Source: Candidatus Gastranaerophilales bacterium (GTDB lineage Bacteria; Cyanobacteriota; Vampirovibrionia; Gastranaerophilales; Gastranaerophilaceae). From it: 64,000 bases of DNA. Made by a program: the position numbers and the translations under genes. The notes beneath the pieces were generated by a model. It saw nothing but the letters and a program-made list of their open reading frames with translations, made no database searches and was not told the origin of the DNA. Positions 34,110 to 42,620 of this stretch are shown in pieces (position 1 is the stretch's first letter; every line of letters begins with the position of its first letter). The stretch lies in the NCBI GenBank assembly GCA_944326525.1, contig CALVEG010000001.1, forward strand, positions 62,001 to 126,000, written 5' to 3'.

Positions 34110-35561
34110 ATGAAGTTTGCGGAAGATCAACCGGTAGATAAAGAGCAGTTGAATGCTATATTTAAGGATATAGTAAAGTATTCACCTTCCAAATTGTGCG
34201 GAATGTTAGGTAATGCTTTAATCGTACCTGTTTATACAAATATTCTTCTTCCTGAAGAATATGGTCTTTATTCTTTATCAATCGCATTTTTATCATTTTT
34301 ATGTATAATTTTTTCGGACTGGGTTGGACTTTCAGGATTAAGGTTTTTCCGCTCATTTCAGTTAGCGGACGAATTGCCAAAGTATCTTTCAATGCTTGTG
34401 ACAATTTTGACATTCAACATCTGTACGATGTTTGTTTTCGCGTATGTTTTTAGAGGAAATTTTTACGACTTTTTTAATATTCAGCCAAAATACTTTTTTT
34501 GTATTTTGTTTTTGATAATCCCTGTTGCGATAAGAGCTTTATTATTTCAGCTTTTGAGGGCACAGTTGAAATCTGTTGCATTTACATTTTCAACTATAAT
34601 AAACCAGATTTTAACAATGGGCTTATCTGTTCTGATTGTAAAATTATTTCATTTAGGTGCGTTATCGCTTCTTTTAGGTATGGGAATTTCAATTTCTTTG
34701 ATAGATATTTTGCTGATATACCAAAGCGGAATTTTGAAATACTTTAGAAAGCCAAATTTACAATTAAAGATATTACTTCCTATGTTTCAGTACGGGATAC
34801 CGATAGCAGCAACCTCTTTAAGTGCTTGGGTTATCAACCAAAGTAATAAGTTTATAATGAACAGCATAAGCGGTTTCAAAGATGTAGGACTTGTCGGTGT
34901 TGCTTATGGTCTTACTCTTCCTCTATTTATGACAGTATTCTCAATAATTACGGTTGCCGCAATCCCCAGAATTTTCAATATGTTTGAGGAAAAACAAGAT
35001 GTAAGACCGATAGTTACAAGATTTACAGGATATTTTTTAGTTATATCTCTGCCTATAATAACGATAGTATCAATATATGCTCCTGATTTTGTAAACCTAT
35101 TTGCAAATACAAAATTTTCTCAAGCATACAGATTAATTCCATATTTTTCTTTTGGTTGTTTATTTATGGCATTGTCGGACTATACAACATTGCAATACCA
35201 TTTAGCAAACAAAACTTACATAGATTTTATATTAAAATTAATATCAGGCATAATTGGAATTGTGGCGAATATAGTTTTGATTCCGAAAATGGGTCTGGAA
35301 GGTGCTGGAATTGCTACATTAAGTGCAAATTTTGTATATTTCTTTTTAAGCGCGATAATCAGAATTCCAAATTTAGGTATTTATTTTCCAATGAAAACAA
35401 TAATAAGAATGTTGTTTGCATTTCTTCCAACAGGGCTTTTGTATGCAGTATTCAGAAATACTGAACTTGTAGGCATAATACAAATGTCACTACTTTTGGT
35501 TGTATTTTACGGATTTTATTGGGTAGTGTGCAAAACTATGATAAAAAGTCCTGTCGCATAA
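34110..35561 (+). CDS. Polysaccharide flippase of the MATE/Wzx-like family
   Basis: About 483 residues from ATG 34110. Twelve or so membrane helices (for example YGLYSLSIAFLSFLCIIF near the N-terminus, IIGIVANIVLIPKMGLEGAGIATLSANF and LFAFLPTGLLYAVF). The pattern of an N-terminal NALIVPVYTNILLPEEYGLYS followed by paired helices is typical of polysaccharide_synt/O-antigen flippases. It moves lipid-linked sugars across the inner membrane. No other sugar gene is adjacent except a glycosyltransferase 17 kb away. SD weak (GGAA). Confidence 0.85.
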   Translation: MKFAEDQPVDKEQLNAIFKDIVKYSPSKLCGMLGNALIVPVYTNILLPEEYGLYSLSIAFLSFLCIIFSDWVGLSGLRFFRSFQLADELPKYLSMLVTILTFNICTMFVFAYVFRGNFYDFFNIQPKYFFCILFLIIPVAIRALLFQLLRAQLKSVAFTFSTIINQILTMGLSVLIVKLFHLGALSLLLGMGISISLIDILLIYQSGILKYFRKPNLQLKILLPMFQYGIPIAATSLSAWVINQSNKFIMNSISGFKDVGLVGVAYGLTLPLFMTVFSIITVAAIPRIFNMFEEKQDVRPIVTRFTGYFLVISLPIITIVSIYAPDFVNLFANTKFSQAYRLIPYFSFGCLFMALSDYTTLQYHLANKTYIDFILKLISGIIGIVANIVLIPKMGLEGAGIATLSANFVYFFLSAIIRIPNLGIYFPMKTIIRMLFAFLPTGLLYAVFRNTELVGIIQMSLLLVVFYGFYWVVCKTMIKSPVA

Positions 35562-35681
35562 GTACTTAATAAAAATTAACAAAGTAGCAATAAAAAAAAT
35601 CTTCACTTTTTTATATAGATATGCATTTATGTCCGAAAAATCGTAATATAAAGTAACAAAGAATAGAAAAATAAAAATCAG

Positions 35682-35703
35682 CCTGTTAATATAATATGAC
35701 AGG
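35682..35703 (+). promoter_or_regulatory. Inverted repeat around the -10 of the adhesin gene
   Basis: CCTGT-N12-ACAGG brackets a TATAAT (35690-35695). The leader to ATG 35762 is about 60 bases. A -35 is not evident, as at activator-dependent promoters. Confidence 0.4.
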
Positions 35704-35761
35704 ATTTTACCAGATAATCGGATAATAAATTCAGTTAGGGAAAAATTGAAAGGAAATAATC

Positions 35762-38700
35762 ATGGCTCAAAAGAAAGCTGGGAAAATGAGAGTTGTACTT
35801 TCTGCACTAGCATTATGTATGGTAGCACAGCAATCCTTATATAATAATGTGCAGGCAGGCATGATAACAGGAATAGCTCCAGAAATAGGAGCGGATGGAA
35901 ATAAAATCTATAACATTGACCCGTCGGTAATCAATGGTGATATTGGGTTTAGATTATATGAAGAATTTCAGCTTAATAAAGGTGAGATAGCCAATTTAAT
36001 TTTCAAATATTACGGAGATAAAGAGCCAAAAAACATAGAAAAGTTTGTAAACTTGGTTGATAACAAAATCAACATCAATGGTTTAGTAAACACAATGCGT
36101 GACGGCAATTTCTATAATGGTCAGGCGATATTTGTATCTCCAAACGGAATGGTAGTAGGTGCGTCAGGTGTATTGAACGTTGGTTCTTTAACGGTATTGA
36201 CTCCTGATCAAAACCAATACAACAAATTTAAGACCGATTATGATATAAAAGGACCTTTAGGCGTAGATCCGACTGACTTATATTCTCAAGGAACCGGCAT
36301 AGTAACTGTTGACGGTAAAATAATAGCAAGAGATGCTGTAGATATAAGAGCTGCAGGTGTAAATATTAACAATTCAATAATGGCAGGTGTTGGAAATAAC
36401 ACAGATGTTCTAACAACTCACAGCCAGGCAGATGTATTGTTTAATAGTTTGGTAAATACCGATAATATGAAGGCTGGTAACAGCTTTGCAAGTGATAGCG
36501 GAAGCATAAAAATTACAGCTTATTCAGGCGATAACGGAATAAAACTTGCTGAGGGTTCAACTCTTAAGAACTTTGGAAAAGGCAATATAGAACTTACAAG
36601 CATGGGTTCAAAGGGCATTGTTGCAGATGGCGATATTAAAAACCCGAACGGAAATGTATTGCTAACAACAACCAAAGGTTCTATGGATATTGCAGGTGAC
36701 ATCCATAATAGAAACGGAAATATAATTGCTGATAGTGCAAATGGTATTTATCTTGCACAGTCCGGTTCAATGAAGAATGAAAACGGAAACATAGAACTTA
36801 AAAATAAAGGAACAAAGGGAATAAACATCAAAGGTTCCGTAGAAAATGAAAATGGAAACATTTTGATGGACAATTACGGACAAGAGGGAATTCTTCTTGA
36901 TGGCGCTCCAATTTCTAATACAAACGGAAATATTGATGTAATCAACAGAGGTGAAGGCGGAACAGAAATTAACGGAACCGTCACAAATACCAATGGAGAT
37001 TCAACATACACAAATGAAGCTGGCGCTTTAACAGTAAATGGTAAAGTAACAAATAAAGGTGGAAACCTAAAATTTGATAATACCGGAACAGGTATAGATG
37101 TAAATTATGATGCAAATATATCAAATCAAGGCGGAGACCTTAAAATGTTAAATACCGGAGTTGACGGTATTAATATTGCTCAGGGTGCAGAGGTAAGTAA
37201 TGAAACCGGAAACACAATTGTAAATAATAGTGGCTTAGGTGGAATTTCAATTGGTGGAATCTTTAAAAATACTGATGGAAATTCAACCTATACAAACGAA
37301 GCAGGCGGATTTACCGTAGATGGCAGCATAACAAATACCAATGGCGATTTGCTAGCAACAAACAATGGTGAAGGCGGTCTAACAATCAACGGCCTAGCAT
37401 CAAATATTGGTGGTAATTCAACATACACTAATACTCAAGGTGCAATGACCGTAAATGGCGAAGTAAAAAATGAAGGCGGAAATCTAAAACTAGATAACAG
37501 CGGAACCGGAATAAGTATAAATAGCGGAGCATCAGTATCTAATAAAGGTGGAAGCTTAGATATATTGAATACTGGTGTCGACGGAATTTTGTTGGAAAAA
37601 GATGCTACAGTAACAAATGAAAATACCGAAGAAATACCAGGCGACTTAACTGTATATAATAGTGGAGAAGCCGGAATAAGTATATACGGCGATATAACAA
37701 ATACCAACGGAAATTCCACTTATACAAACGAAGCAGGCGGTATAAATGTAGCCGGAAACATATTAAATAAAAACGGTGATTTGAATGTAACCAATAAAGG
37801 CAAAGGTGGAATTTCAATTGGTGGAAAATCTACAAATGAAAACGGAAATTCAACCTACACAAACGAAGCTGGTGGTATAAATGTTGCCGGAATTATTTCA
37901 AATAGTAAAGGAAACTTGGTCGTAACCAATAAAGGCGAAGGTGGAATTTTAATCGGAGGAACTTCAGAAAATACTGACGGAAATTCAACCTACACAAACG
38001 AAGCAGGCGGATTTACCGTAGATGGCAGCATAACAAATACCAATGGCGATTTACTGGCAACAAACAATGGTGAAGGCGGCCTAACAATAAACGGCTTAGC
38101 ATCAAATATTGGTGGTAATTCAACATACACTAATACTCAAGGTGCAATGACCGTAAATGGCGAAGTAAAAAATGAAGGCGGAAATCTAAAACTAGATAAC
38201 AGCGGAACCGGAATAAGTATAAATGATGGTGCATTAGTATCTAATAAAAATGGTAATTTAGATATTATAAATACAGGCCATGATGGAATTTTTGAAGATA
38301 AGAATGCTTCTATTACAAATGAAAACGGCAATATGTATGTTTCAAACAGCGGTGAAGGCGGTTTGACAATCAATGGTGTTGCATCAAATACAAAAGGAAA
38401 TGCAGAATTTAATAATACAAACGGTTTTATAAATGTAAATGGCAAAATTTCTAATAATGATAAGCTTCTTGCAATCAAAAATACAGGCGATGGCTTAAAT
38501 ATTAATGAAAATGCTGTTGTAGACAGTGAAGGCAAGCTTTTGATAGACAATAGCGGTATTTATGGAATGAATATTTCCGGCAATATTAAAAGCAAAGGCG
38601 ATGCTGATATAATCAATTCAAACGGTAATTTAAATATTAATACAAGTGCTGATATTAACCACAAATCTGTAGAAAACAATTATATTAATATTTCAAATTC

Positions 38701-41494
38701 TGGTAACAAACTTTACATAGATGGTAATATAGAGTCTGAAAACGGCAAAATGAATATAACAAATACAGGTGCTGGCGGACTTCATATTGATAAGAATGGA
38801 ACAATTACTGATGTAAAAGTCGAAGTTGACAGCGGTGACGGTGATATAAAATATAACCATACACCGGAAATCAATATAAGCAATGATAGTATTGCTTCAA
38901 TGGATATAGACGGAACGATTAATTCTTACAATAATCACTATAACATCACAAATTCCGGCAAAGGCGGTATAAATATAAATGAAACTGCTAATATAAACGG
39001 AGTTACTAGTGAAGAATCAACAATAACAAATTATGGTGATGGTGGAATTAAAATAGCTGGAAACATCACTAGTGGGGATTCAAAGCTTGGTGATCTTTAT
39101 GGTAATGCAGGTTTGACAATAAAGAATGAAAATTCAGTATCTGGAATTCACGTAACAGAAACCGGAAATATCAATTCAAAAAACATTGATCACACATATA
39201 TTTATAATAATGGTGAAAAAGGAATTGTTGTAGACGGAAAAATTTCCCAAAATTATGCAAAGAATACACCAAATTCTTTAAAGATAGTAAACACTGGTAA
39301 AGGTGGAATTAATCTTACTTCAACAGGAAGAATAAACAATACATCAAGCACATATATTGAAAACAGCGGCAAAGACGGAATTAAATTTGCAGGCTTGACA
39401 AAGACAAACGGCTTGACCGTAAATAACAAAGATTCAAATGTTGTAATTGGAGATGATACAAATAATGACAAATACATCACTTCAAGCGGTGACGTAAAGA
39501 TTGCCGTAAACAACGGAAGTATTCTTAACTACGGAGTTAATAAGACATTAATTAATATCGAAAACTCAAGCTTATTGAATATGGATGTTACAGACGGAAC
39601 AATTGGTCTTGATGATGGCAATTGCGGCTCTGCTTGTATAGGAGTAGGTCCTGATTCAAGGGACTTTACAAAGTCAATCAATGTAACTTCAGATGGTGCA
39701 ATTACAGCAACAACAAGACAAGATGCTTCAGCTGATGATTTGGTAATCAATATAGCAGGTAAAAATTCAGACTTAAATATAGATCGTGTAAAAGCAGACG
39801 GCAAAGTTATATTAACGACCGCGGACTTTGACGAAAATAATAAAGGCTATTCAATTCTTAATGCATCAACAGATCCTTCAAAAGCAAATATTGAAGGTAA
39901 AGGCATTGCATTAATAGCAAGTGACAAAATTGGTGAAGCAGATAACAAGCTAACATTCAACCAGACAGCCGGCAAGTTTAATATGGAAGGTTATGATTTG
40001 GATAATCTTACATATCAGCCGAATGCAGAGTATGGAATGGATGTACTTGCAATAAATGATATTAATATCAAAGGTCAGGACGACAAATATGATACAAATG
40101 TATGCACAATGATTTCAAGAGAAGGTTCGATAAATGCAGAATTTTCAGGAAACACATACATAAGAGAAGTAACAGCAGACAAAGAACTTAACCTTGTAAC
40201 ACGAGGTGCGGAATTTGTAATAGATAATTTAGGTACAGTTCCTTATACTCCGGAAGATTACTTTGGACCAAACGGAAACAATGCTCCAGATACGGTAATA
40301 GTAAAAGCTTTAGATATTAACCCGAATACAAGGGTTGATGATGCAGGGCTGGTTGATGGCGTACATAGTCACTGGGCAGATTCTCACATAATTATCAAGA
40401 ACGGAAAAGTTGATGACAATGCAAAAATTGTTTTCACCGGAGATAATGTATATGCCGGCGGTTACCGCTTCTATATGGGCAAAGACAGAAACGAAGACGG
40501 AAAAACTTACTGGGTATATGATGACAGAACTGCAATGACTGATATGAGCGGAAATGGCCCGACTATCAGAGTAAATGCAGTAAGAGAAGATGATGTAACA
40601 TCAATAGGCAGAAAAGAAGAAGAACGTAACTATTATACAGGCGGCAGTGTTCAGGAAGATGAACCTTGGTACGGCGATGATGACGATGATGATGATCACT
40701 TAATTGTTCCTGAACCTGGTGACGATGACGACGATCAGCCGGATCCGCCGGTAGGTGACGACGATGACGACGATCAGCCGGATCCGCCGGTAGGTGACGA
40801 CGATGACGACGATCAACCAGATCCGCCGGTAGGTGACGACGATGACGACGATCAGCCGGATCCGCCGGTAGGTGACGACGATGATGACGATCAACCGGAT
40901 CCGCCGGTAGGCGACGACGATGACGACGATCAACCGGATCCGCCGGTAGGTGACGACGATGATGACGATCAACCGGATCCGCCGGTAGGCGACGACGATG
41001 ATGACGATCAGCCGGATCCTCCGGTAGGTGACGATGATGACGACGATCAACCAGATCCGCCGGTAGGCGATGATGATGACGATGATGATTTGCCGGCAAC
41101 AATGGATGATGCAAAACGTACTTGGAAAAAAATTATAGCTGATGATGTTAATATTATTGACAAACGTCAGTATATAAGATTCCGAGTTGCACAAAACCCG
41201 AATCCTGTAGTATTCGAAAGTGTTCCTACAGTTTCATCACTTGTCGATATTTCAAGAGGTGGTGTTGCTTTAACTCATAGCAATTCACTTAAAGTTGGAG
41301 ATGTCGTTCCGGTTCACATAAAATATGGTGACTTGAATATTGATGCAGATGTAAAGGTTGTAACCGCATCAGATAGAAGAGCCGGTGCAGAATTTGTAAA
41401 TCTGGATCAATCAACGGCAAATAGATTACTTTACTTGAATTTAATGCTTGAAGAAGATCAGAAATTAACTTTAGGCAGTAATAATCAGATATAA
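35762..41494 (+). CDS. Giant filamentous adhesin (TPS/hemagglutinin type) with Asp-rich repeats and C-terminal PilZ domain
   Basis: 1910 residues, SD AAAGGAAA. Signal peptide MAQKKAGKMRVVLSALALCM... to about residue 34. TPS domain at about 70-170 with FVNLVDNKININGLVNT, IFVSPNGMVVGASGVLNVGSL and TVLTPDQ. Then a long beta-helix of N-G-N-S-T-Y-T-N-E-A-G-like repeats to about residue 1350. A short folded stretch, then nine copies of QPDPPVGDDDDDD at 1658-1774. The last 110 residues match PilZ: RQYIR (RxxxR) near 1801 and DISRGG (DxSxxG) near 1830, the canonical c-di-GMP motif and spacing. LktA-type family likely. No TpsB partner is in the window. Confidence 0.85.
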   Translation: MAQKKAGKMRVVLSALALCMVAQQSLYNNVQAGMITGIAPEIGADGNKIYNIDPSVINGDIGFRLYEEFQLNKGEIANLIFKYYGDKEPKNIEKFVNLVDNKININGLVNTMRDGNFYNGQAIFVSPNGMVVGASGVLNVGSLTVLTPDQNQYNKFKTDYDIKGPLGVDPTDLYSQGTGIVTVDGKIIARDAVDIRAAGVNINNSIMAGVGNNTDVLTTHSQADVLFNSLVNTDNMKAGNSFASDSGSIKITAYSGDNGIKLAEGSTLKNFGKGNIELTSMGSKGIVADGDIKNPNGNVLLTTTKGSMDIAGDIHNRNGNIIADSANGIYLAQSGSMKNENGNIELKNKGTKGINIKGSVENENGNILMDNYGQEGILLDGAPISNTNGNIDVINRGEGGTEINGTVTNTNGDSTYTNEAGALTVNGKVTNKGGNLKFDNTGTGIDVNYDANISNQGGDLKMLNTGVDGINIAQGAEVSNETGNTIVNNSGLGGISIGGIFKNTDGNSTYTNEAGGFTVDGSITNTNGDLLATNNGEGGLTINGLASNIGGNSTYTNTQGAMTVNGEVKNEGGNLKLDNSGTGISINSGASVSNKGGSLDILNTGVDGILLEKDATVTNENTEEIPGDLTVYNSGEAGISIYGDITNTNGNSTYTNEAGGINVAGNILNKNGDLNVTNKGKGGISIGGKSTNENGNSTYTNEAGGINVAGIISNSKGNLVVTNKGEGGILIGGTSENTDGNSTYTNEAGGFTVDGSITNTNGDLLATNNGEGGLTINGLASNIGGNSTYTNTQGAMTVNGEVKNEGGNLKLDNSGTGISINDGALVSNKNGNLDIINTGHDGIFEDKNASITNENGNMYVSNSGEGGLTINGVASNTKGNAEFNNTNGFINVNGKISNNDKLLAIKNTGDGLNINENAVVDSEGKLLIDNSGIYGMNISGNIKSKGDADIINSNGNLNINTSADINHKSVENNYINISNSGNKLYIDGNIESENGKMNITNTGAGGLHIDKNGTITDVKVEVDSGDGDIKYNHTPEINISNDSIASMDIDGTINSYNNHYNITNSGKGGININETANINGVTSEESTITNYGDGGIKIAGNITSGDSKLGDLYGNAGLTIKNENSVSGIHVTETGNINSKNIDHTYIYNNGEKGIVVDGKISQNYAKNTPNSLKIVNTGKGGINLTSTGRINNTSSTYIENSGKDGIKFAGLTKTNGLTVNNKDSNVVIGDDTNNDKYITSSGDVKIAVNNGSILNYGVNKTLINIENSSLLNMDVTDGTIGLDDGNCGSACIGVGPDSRDFTKSINVTSDGAITATTRQDASADDLVINIAGKNSDLNIDRVKADGKVILTTADFDENNKGYSILNASTDPSKANIEGKGIALIASDKIGEADNKLTFNQTAGKFNMEGYDLDNLTYQPNAEYGMDVLAINDINIKGQDDKYDTNVCTMISREGSINAEFSGNTYIREVTADKELNLVTRGAEFVIDNLGTVPYTPEDYFGPNGNNAPDTVIVKALDINPNTRVDDAGLVDGVHSHWADSHIIIKNGKVDDNAKIVFTGDNVYAGGYRFYMGKDRNEDGKTYWVYDDRTAMTDMSGNGPTIRVNAVREDDVTSIGRKEEERNYYTGGSVQEDEPWYGDDDDDDDHLIVPEPGDDDDDQPDPPVGDDDDDDQPDPPVGDDDDDDQPDPPVGDDDDDDQPDPPVGDDDDDDQPDPPVGDDDDDDQPDPPVGDDDDDDQPDPPVGDDDDDDQPDPPVGDDDDDDQPDPPVGDDDDDDDLPATMDDAKRTWKKIIADDVNIIDKRQYIRFRVAQNPNPVVFESVPTVSSLVDISRGGVALTHSNSLKVGDVVPVHIKYGDLNIDADVKVVTASDRRAGAEFVNLDQSTANRLLYLNLMLEEDQKLTLGSNNQI
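37271..37524 (+). repeat. Direct repeat A within the adhesin, copy 1
   Basis: About 254 bases, nearly identical to 37972-38225 (701 bases downstream). Encodes TDGNSTYTNEAGGFTV through SGTGISIN. Differences are mainly third-base changes. Confidence 0.8.
37972..38225 (+). repeat. Direct repeat A within the adhesin, copy 2
   Basis: Second copy, see 37271-37524. Unequal recombination between the two would delete or add about 700 bases in frame, roughly 234 residues. Confidence 0.8.
40733..41083 (+). repeat. Nine tandem copies of a 39-bp Asp/Pro-coding unit
   Basis: The unit encodes DQPDPPVGDDDDD. Nine copies were counted; units differ mostly by silent GAT/GAC and CAG/CAA changes. As 39 is a multiple of three, copy-number change keeps the reading frame. 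It makes an acidic linker that can bind Ca2+ between the beta-helix and the PilZ domain. Confidence 0.9.
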
Positions 41495-41516
41495 TGTGAA
41501 GTATATTATATAGACA

Positions 41517-41547
41517 GAGGCTGGCAAGTAAAATGCCGGCCTCTTTT
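41517..41547 (+). terminator. Intrinsic terminator of the adhesin gene
   Basis: GAGGCTGGCA pairs with TGCCGGCCTC (one G-U) followed by TTTT. Confidence 0.8.
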
Positions 41548-41669
41548 CTATGGCATAGAATAAGAATGAATTTTTTTAAAGTTTAAATTTTTATTGAAAT
41601 TTGCTTTAAAAATATATTTTTGATATTATCAAAGATGTAAATAGAATTTTTGATGAGGGAGAAATAATT

Positions 41670-42482
41670 ATGAAATTAATGGAAGGCAAAAAGGGTGTTA
41701 TTTTTGGAGTTTCGAACACACATGGTATTGCATACGCAATAGCAAAGCAGCTTTATGAAGCAGGTGCCGATATTGCATTTACTTACGCAGGTGAACCTAT
41801 GGAAAAGAGAGTTCGACCACTTGCAGAAGAAATGGGCGCAAAAATTATAATGAATTGTGATGTAACTAAAGAAGATGAAGTTGCAGCCGTATTTAAAGAA
41901 TGTGAAAGAGTATATGGAAAAATTGATTTTGTAGTTCATGCGGTAGCATTTGCAGCAAAAGAGGATTTACAAGGTAGATTTATAGACACATCACGTGCAG
42001 GCTGGGATTTAGCAATGGGCGTAAGCGCATATTCACTAATTTCTTTGTGTAAACATGCAGAGCCTATAATGAATGAAGGTGGTTCAATATTTGCACTCAC
42101 TTATTTAGGTTCAGAATACGTAGTCGCAAACTACAATATTATGGGTGTAGCTAAAGCAGCGTTAGAATCTTCAATGAGATACTTAGCAGCAGATCTTGGT
42201 AAAAAAGGTATAAGAGTTAACTGTATTTCAGCAGGTGCTGTTAAAACTCTTGCAGCAAAAGGGATTTCAGGATTTGATAAAATGCTTAAAGCTGCAGTTG
42301 CAAAAGCACCTCTTGGACGTAACGTATCATTGGAAGATGTTGGCAAAGCTGGTTTATATTTGGCATCAGACTTGTCAACTGGCACAACAGGTCAAATCTT
42401 GTACGTAGATTGCGGATGCCATGCTGTTTATGCTTCATTGGAAGAGATGGAAATTATTGCAAATTCTATTCCAAAAGCATAG
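41670..42482 (+). CDS. fabI: Enoyl-[acyl-carrier-protein] reductase [NADH] FabI
   Basis: 270 residues, SD GAGGGAG. SDR of FabI type: N-terminal GVIFGVSNTHGIAYAIAKQL, IDFVVHAVAFA, and the active-site Tyr-x6-Lys in YLGSEYVVANYNIMGVAKAAL. LGRNVSLEDVGKAGLYLASDLSTGTTGQ is the usual C-terminal signature. Reduces enoyl-ACP in the last step of each fatty-acid elongation round. Standalone with its own terminator. Confidence 0.95.
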   Translation: MKLMEGKKGVIFGVSNTHGIAYAIAKQLYEAGADIAFTYAGEPMEKRVRPLAEEMGAKIIMNCDVTKEDEVAAVFKECERVYGKIDFVVHAVAFAAKEDLQGRFIDTSRAGWDLAMGVSAYSLISLCKHAEPIMNEGGSIFALTYLGSEYVVANYNIMGVAKAALESSMRYLAADLGKKGIRVNCISAGAVKTLAAKGISGFDKMLKAAVAKAPLGRNVSLEDVGKAGLYLASDLSTGTTGQILYVDCGCHAVYASLEEMEIIANSIPKA

Positions 42483-42508
42483 GTAGCATAAAATTGTAGG
42501 TATATAAG

Positions 42509-42540
42509 AAGGACTGTCAGATTATGGCAGTCCTTTCTTT
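42509..42540 (+). terminator. Intrinsic terminator of fabI
   Basis: AAGGACTG pairs with CAGTCCTT across an 11-base loop, followed by TCTTT. Confidence 0.75.
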
Positions 42541-42620
42541 ATATGGTTTAAATAATTTTTGGCGTAAAACTTTTTTTATGTTATTCTTTAATACAGAAGT
42601 GTAAAAAAGAAGGACGAAAG

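Noticed and set aside
35641..35710. CCTGT...ACAGG as a transcription terminator of the flippase gene
   Set aside because: Stem of only five pairs, loop of 12 and no U tract; better read as an operator.
40566..41194. Long minus-strand frames opposite the adhesin repeats (His/Arg- or Val/Ile-rich)
   Set aside because: Antisense shadows produced by the 39-bp tandem repeat; composition is an artefact of the repeat.
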